A stretch of DNA of 64,000 nucleotides from Burkholderia arboris (lineage in GTDB: Bacteria; Pseudomonadota; Gammaproteobacteria; Burkholderiales; Burkholderiaceae), in assembly GCF_902499125.1 (NCBI RefSeq), contig NZ_CABVPX010000007.1, positions 1-64,000 of the forward strand, written 5' to 3'. The stretch's first letter is position 1, and the number at the start of each line of letters is the position of its first letter. Of this stretch, positions 60,535 to 64,000 are shown piece after piece. The notes beneath the pieces are model-generated. The model had not been told where the DNA came from. It searched no databases and saw nothing but the letters and a program-made list of their open reading frames with translations. The position numbers were made by a program, and so were the translations under genes.

Positions 60535-62685
60535 TTACAGCGCCGGCGCCCACGTCGACCCGAACGGGTTCGACTGGTCGATGCCCGGGAAGTCGACGAA
60601 CGCCTTGCTGCAGTCGAGCACGCTGGCCGGGTCGATCGTGTGGGCCGCCGTGCCGTTGACGACGACCCGGTTCGCGGTCGACGCGAACACCGGCAGGTTC
60701 ACGTGGTGCAGCGTGAGGTTCGCGTCGGACGCGATCGTCGAGATGCCGTCGGGCGTGTCGGCCACCACGTCGCTCAGCGACATCACGAGCGGGAAGGCCG
60801 GCTCGCCGTAGCCGCCGGTGTTCGCTTCGAACCCCTGCAACTTCACGCCGGCCGTGCCCTCGATCACGACGTTCGCGAGCGAGATGTCGTGGAAGTTCGG
60901 GTACAGCGGCCCGCTCGCGGGTACGGCCTTCGTGCTGTAGTACGGCGTGAACAGCAGCGCGTTCTTCGCATCGCGGATGCAGATGTTCGAATAGCGGATG
61001 TTGCTTACTTCGCCGCCGCGCGCATAGTCGGACTTGATGCGCAGCCCTTCTTCCGAATCCTTGAACGCATTGTCGTACACCTGAACGTTCGTCACGCCGC
61101 CGTTGGTCTCGCTGCCGATCGAGATGCCGTGCCCCCAGTAGATGTGGTTGTGCGCGATCACGACACCCCATTTGCGATCGGCGCGCACGTCGCGATTGCC
61201 GTCGATACCGAACAGCCCCGAACCGGCGGGCGCCGGGTTGTTGCTGCCCTTGAGCGCGATGTCGTCGTCGCCGGTGCTCACGTAGTTGTACGCGAACACG
61301 AAGTTCTTCAGGTAGCCGTCGAACGAGATCGCGGCGGCGGACGTCGTCGTGCTGCCGGTCGACAGCGCCGCCGACGCCGGCTTCGACGCGGAGCCCGGGT
61401 CGAACGCATCGGTGTTCTTCACGTTGTCCGCGTTGAACGTCTGCCCGTTGTACAGCGGGTTGCCGTTGCCGGCCGGGTTCGCGAACGCCGCGAGCGTCGG
61501 CGTCTGCACCTTCACGTTCCAGATCGTCAGCCCGTCGACGCCGCTCGGCACCACGTGGAAATTCGGGCTGTTGTTCAGCGTGATGCGATACAGCGTGAGG
61601 TTCTTCGCGTAGTTGAACACCATCAACCGGAAATTCGACTGCGAGCCGAAGCCGGTCGTGCCGTTCTGCACCATGTTGCCGAGATACGCGAGATCCCACC
61701 ACGTCATGTTGCGCACCGTCGACTTCGAGTCGACGACGGTGCCGCCGTCGTCGCATGCGGTGCCGTCGGGCGCCACAGTGCCGCCCTTGTATGCCGCGTA
61801 GGTGTTCGAGCAGGTCAGGTCGACCTTCATCAGCGGGTATTTCGCATCGGACGTGACAAGCTCCGCGTAGCCGCGCCCGTCGATGCGGCCATCGCCGACC
61901 ACTGCCGCGTTCACGAGATTGGTGCCGGTGATCAGCGCGGCGCAGTTCGACGAACTGCCGGCCTTCGTCGCGCTGACGGCGGTATTGCCGCAGTACGGGC
62001 CGGCGGCGTTCGGCGAATACGCCTTCACGTCGCGCGACGCATACAGCGTCACGCCCTTGTCGATCCACAACGTGACGCCGGACGGCAGCGTCAGCGGCCC
62101 GCTGATGAAGCTGTTGCCGGGCCCCGCGTGGTTGACGACGAGGCGCACCGCGAACTTGCTGGCGCGGTACTTCGGCTTCGCGAGTTCCTCGCCGGACGCG
62201 CCGGCGATGTTCGCGTTCGGGACGGCCGCCGCCTTCTGCGCGGCGGTGGCCGCGACGTCCGCCGCCGCGATCGTCGCGCCGACCTCGGCGTCCACCGCCG
62301 CGCCGCATGCGTCGAGCGCAGCCTGGATGCGCGCCTGGTCGGGGTTGGCCGTCGCGGCCGCCACGGCCTTGCCGACGCCGGCCGTCGACGGGTCGGCTTC
62401 CGGCGGCAGCGAGCCGTCGGGACGGCTCACGAGCGTATTGGCGGCCTCGAGCGTGCCGCAGACCTGCATGTCGGCCGGCAGCGCGGGCTCGGCCGGCAGG
62501 TTCGCGTCGACGGTCGTCGTGCCGACCTGGAACACGCTGGTGGCGGGCGGCGCGGTGGAGGCGCCGCCGCCGGTGCTTGAATCGTCGCCGCCGCACGCGG
62601 TGAGCGCTGCGGCTGTCGCGAGCAACGCCGCGAGCAGGCCGAGCGCGCGCGGGCGCCGGTCTGGCCGGCAAAGGGGGGATGTCAT
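60535..62685 (-). CDS. Secreted polygalacturonase (glycoside hydrolase family 28)
   Basis: This 716-residue lipoprotein-like enzyme has a signal with the lipobox ALTACGGDD (about residues 21-29) and then a right-handed beta-helix domain with all four GH28 catalytic motifs: NTD (near residue 422, in NTDAFDPG), DDD (near 470, in STGDDDIALK), GHG (near 517, in WGHGISIGSE) and RIK (near 549, in GLRIKS). It cleaves the alpha-1,4-galacturonan of pectin outside the cell. The N-terminal 100-200 residues are of low complexity. A good SD (AGGAG) precedes the ATG at 62685. Confidence 0.95.
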   Translation of the reverse strand: MTSPLCRPDRRPRALGLLAALLATAAALTACGGDDSSTGGGASTAPPATSVFQVGTTTVDANLPAEPALPADMQVCGTLEAANTLVSRPDGSLPPEADPSTAGVGKAVAAATANPDQARIQAALDACGAAVDAEVGATIAAADVAATAAQKAAAVPNANIAGASGEELAKPKYRASKFAVRLVVNHAGPGNSFISGPLTLPSGVTLWIDKGVTLYASRDVKAYSPNAAGPYCGNTAVSATKAGSSSNCAALITGTNLVNAAVVGDGRIDGRGYAELVTSDAKYPLMKVDLTCSNTYAAYKGGTVAPDGTACDDGGTVVDSKSTVRNMTWWDLAYLGNMVQNGTTGFGSQSNFRLMVFNYAKNLTLYRITLNNSPNFHVVPSGVDGLTIWNVKVQTPTLAAFANPAGNGNPLYNGQTFNADNVKNTDAFDPGSASKPASAALSTGSTTTSAAAISFDGYLKNFVFAYNYVSTGDDDIALKGSNNPAPAGSGLFGIDGNRDVRADRKWGVVIAHNHIYWGHGISIGSETNGGVTNVQVYDNAFKDSEEGLRIKSDYARGGEVSNIRYSNICIRDAKNALLFTPYYSTKAVPASGPLYPNFHDISLANVVIEGTAGVKLQGFEANTGGYGEPAFPLVMSLSDVVADTPDGISTIASDANLTLHHVNLPVFASTANRVVVNGTAAHTIDPASVLDCSKAFVDFPGIDQSNPFGSTWAPAL

Positions 62686-64000
<1,315 letters not shown>

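Overview
This 64 kb window is GC-rich, densely coded DNA that looks like a secondary chromosome of a Burkholderia cepacia complex-type beta-proteobacterium. The evidence is the strong G/C third-position bias, a Tat-exported phosphocholine-type phospholipase C, an H-NS protein with the KYRDPKTGATWSGRGR-type C-terminus, a DUF4148 protein, a squalene-hopene cyclase, and the very high density of LysR-type regulators, each next to a small metabolic unit. I see no rRNA, tRNA, CRISPR or complete mobile element. Gene assignments rest on motif recognition; no database search was run.

Layout. 0-10 kb: phospholipase C with tandem terminators, a HAD phosphatase, a LysR, an orphan polyamine-type binding protein with a cupin, a LuxR, an ankyrin-type gene carrying a pentanucleotide repeat, an SDR plus LysR. 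9.8-15 kb: a decayed RND adaptor gene, a DUF4148 protein, then two paralogous aldo/keto reductases that carry the same 66-bp control block at the same distance from their start codons, with one LysR between them. 15-20 kb: a three-subunit HcnABC/opine-oxidase-like flavoenzyme operon with a binding protein and a divergent LysR. 20-24.6 kb: squalene-hopene cyclase with divergent TetR, an LRR-like protein, and a short-ORF/terminator leader before a P-loop kinase. 24.6-28.7 kb: a sparsely coded patch with an IS3-family transposase scar and alpha/beta hydrolases. 28.7-32 kb: GcvA-like LysR divergent from a four-gene set (unknown, tautomerase, MBL, VOC). 32-39.9 kb: chemoreceptor, DUF3224, HD phosphohydrolase, Ig/kelch lipoprotein, YafY-type regulator with GST, and a haloperoxidase remnant. 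40-43.6 kb: acetoacetate-decarboxylase-like and enoyl-reductase-like genes behind a MerR-type 19-bp-spacer promoter, the MerR gene, and a DJ-1/PfpI protein. 43.7-49 kb: TetR/aldehyde dehydrogenase pair, an AT-rich orphan gene, LysR/azoreductase pair, LysE exporter with divergent LysR. 50-57 kb: MFS, GST, two RidA proteins, cupin, H-NS, and an SDR/AraC pair. 57.5-64 kb: a hisC-type aminotransferase, LuxR, a secreted GH28 polygalacturonase and the start of a TRAP transporter binding protein.

The most striking sequence-level observation is a complete histidine attenuator on the minus strand upstream of the hisC-type gene: a leader peptide with four consecutive His codons, an intervening hairpin, then a perfect GC stem with a U-tract, all before the structural gene. 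Other points of interest are the duplicated AKR control block, the 14-unit pentanucleotide tract inside a coding sequence, a MerR-type promoter that appears to control an uncharacterised two-enzyme operon, and a perfect 17-bp palindrome in front of the TRAP transporter that sits beside a pectin-degrading enzyme.

Functionally the window reads as accessory metabolism: host or plant polymer attack (phospholipase, polygalacturonase), uptake of small organic acids and amines, detoxifying oxidoreductases and conjugating enzymes, and one-to-one local regulators. Several small decayed genes (RND adaptor, haloperoxidase, IS3 transposase, ankyrin C-terminus) show that it is an evolving accessory region.
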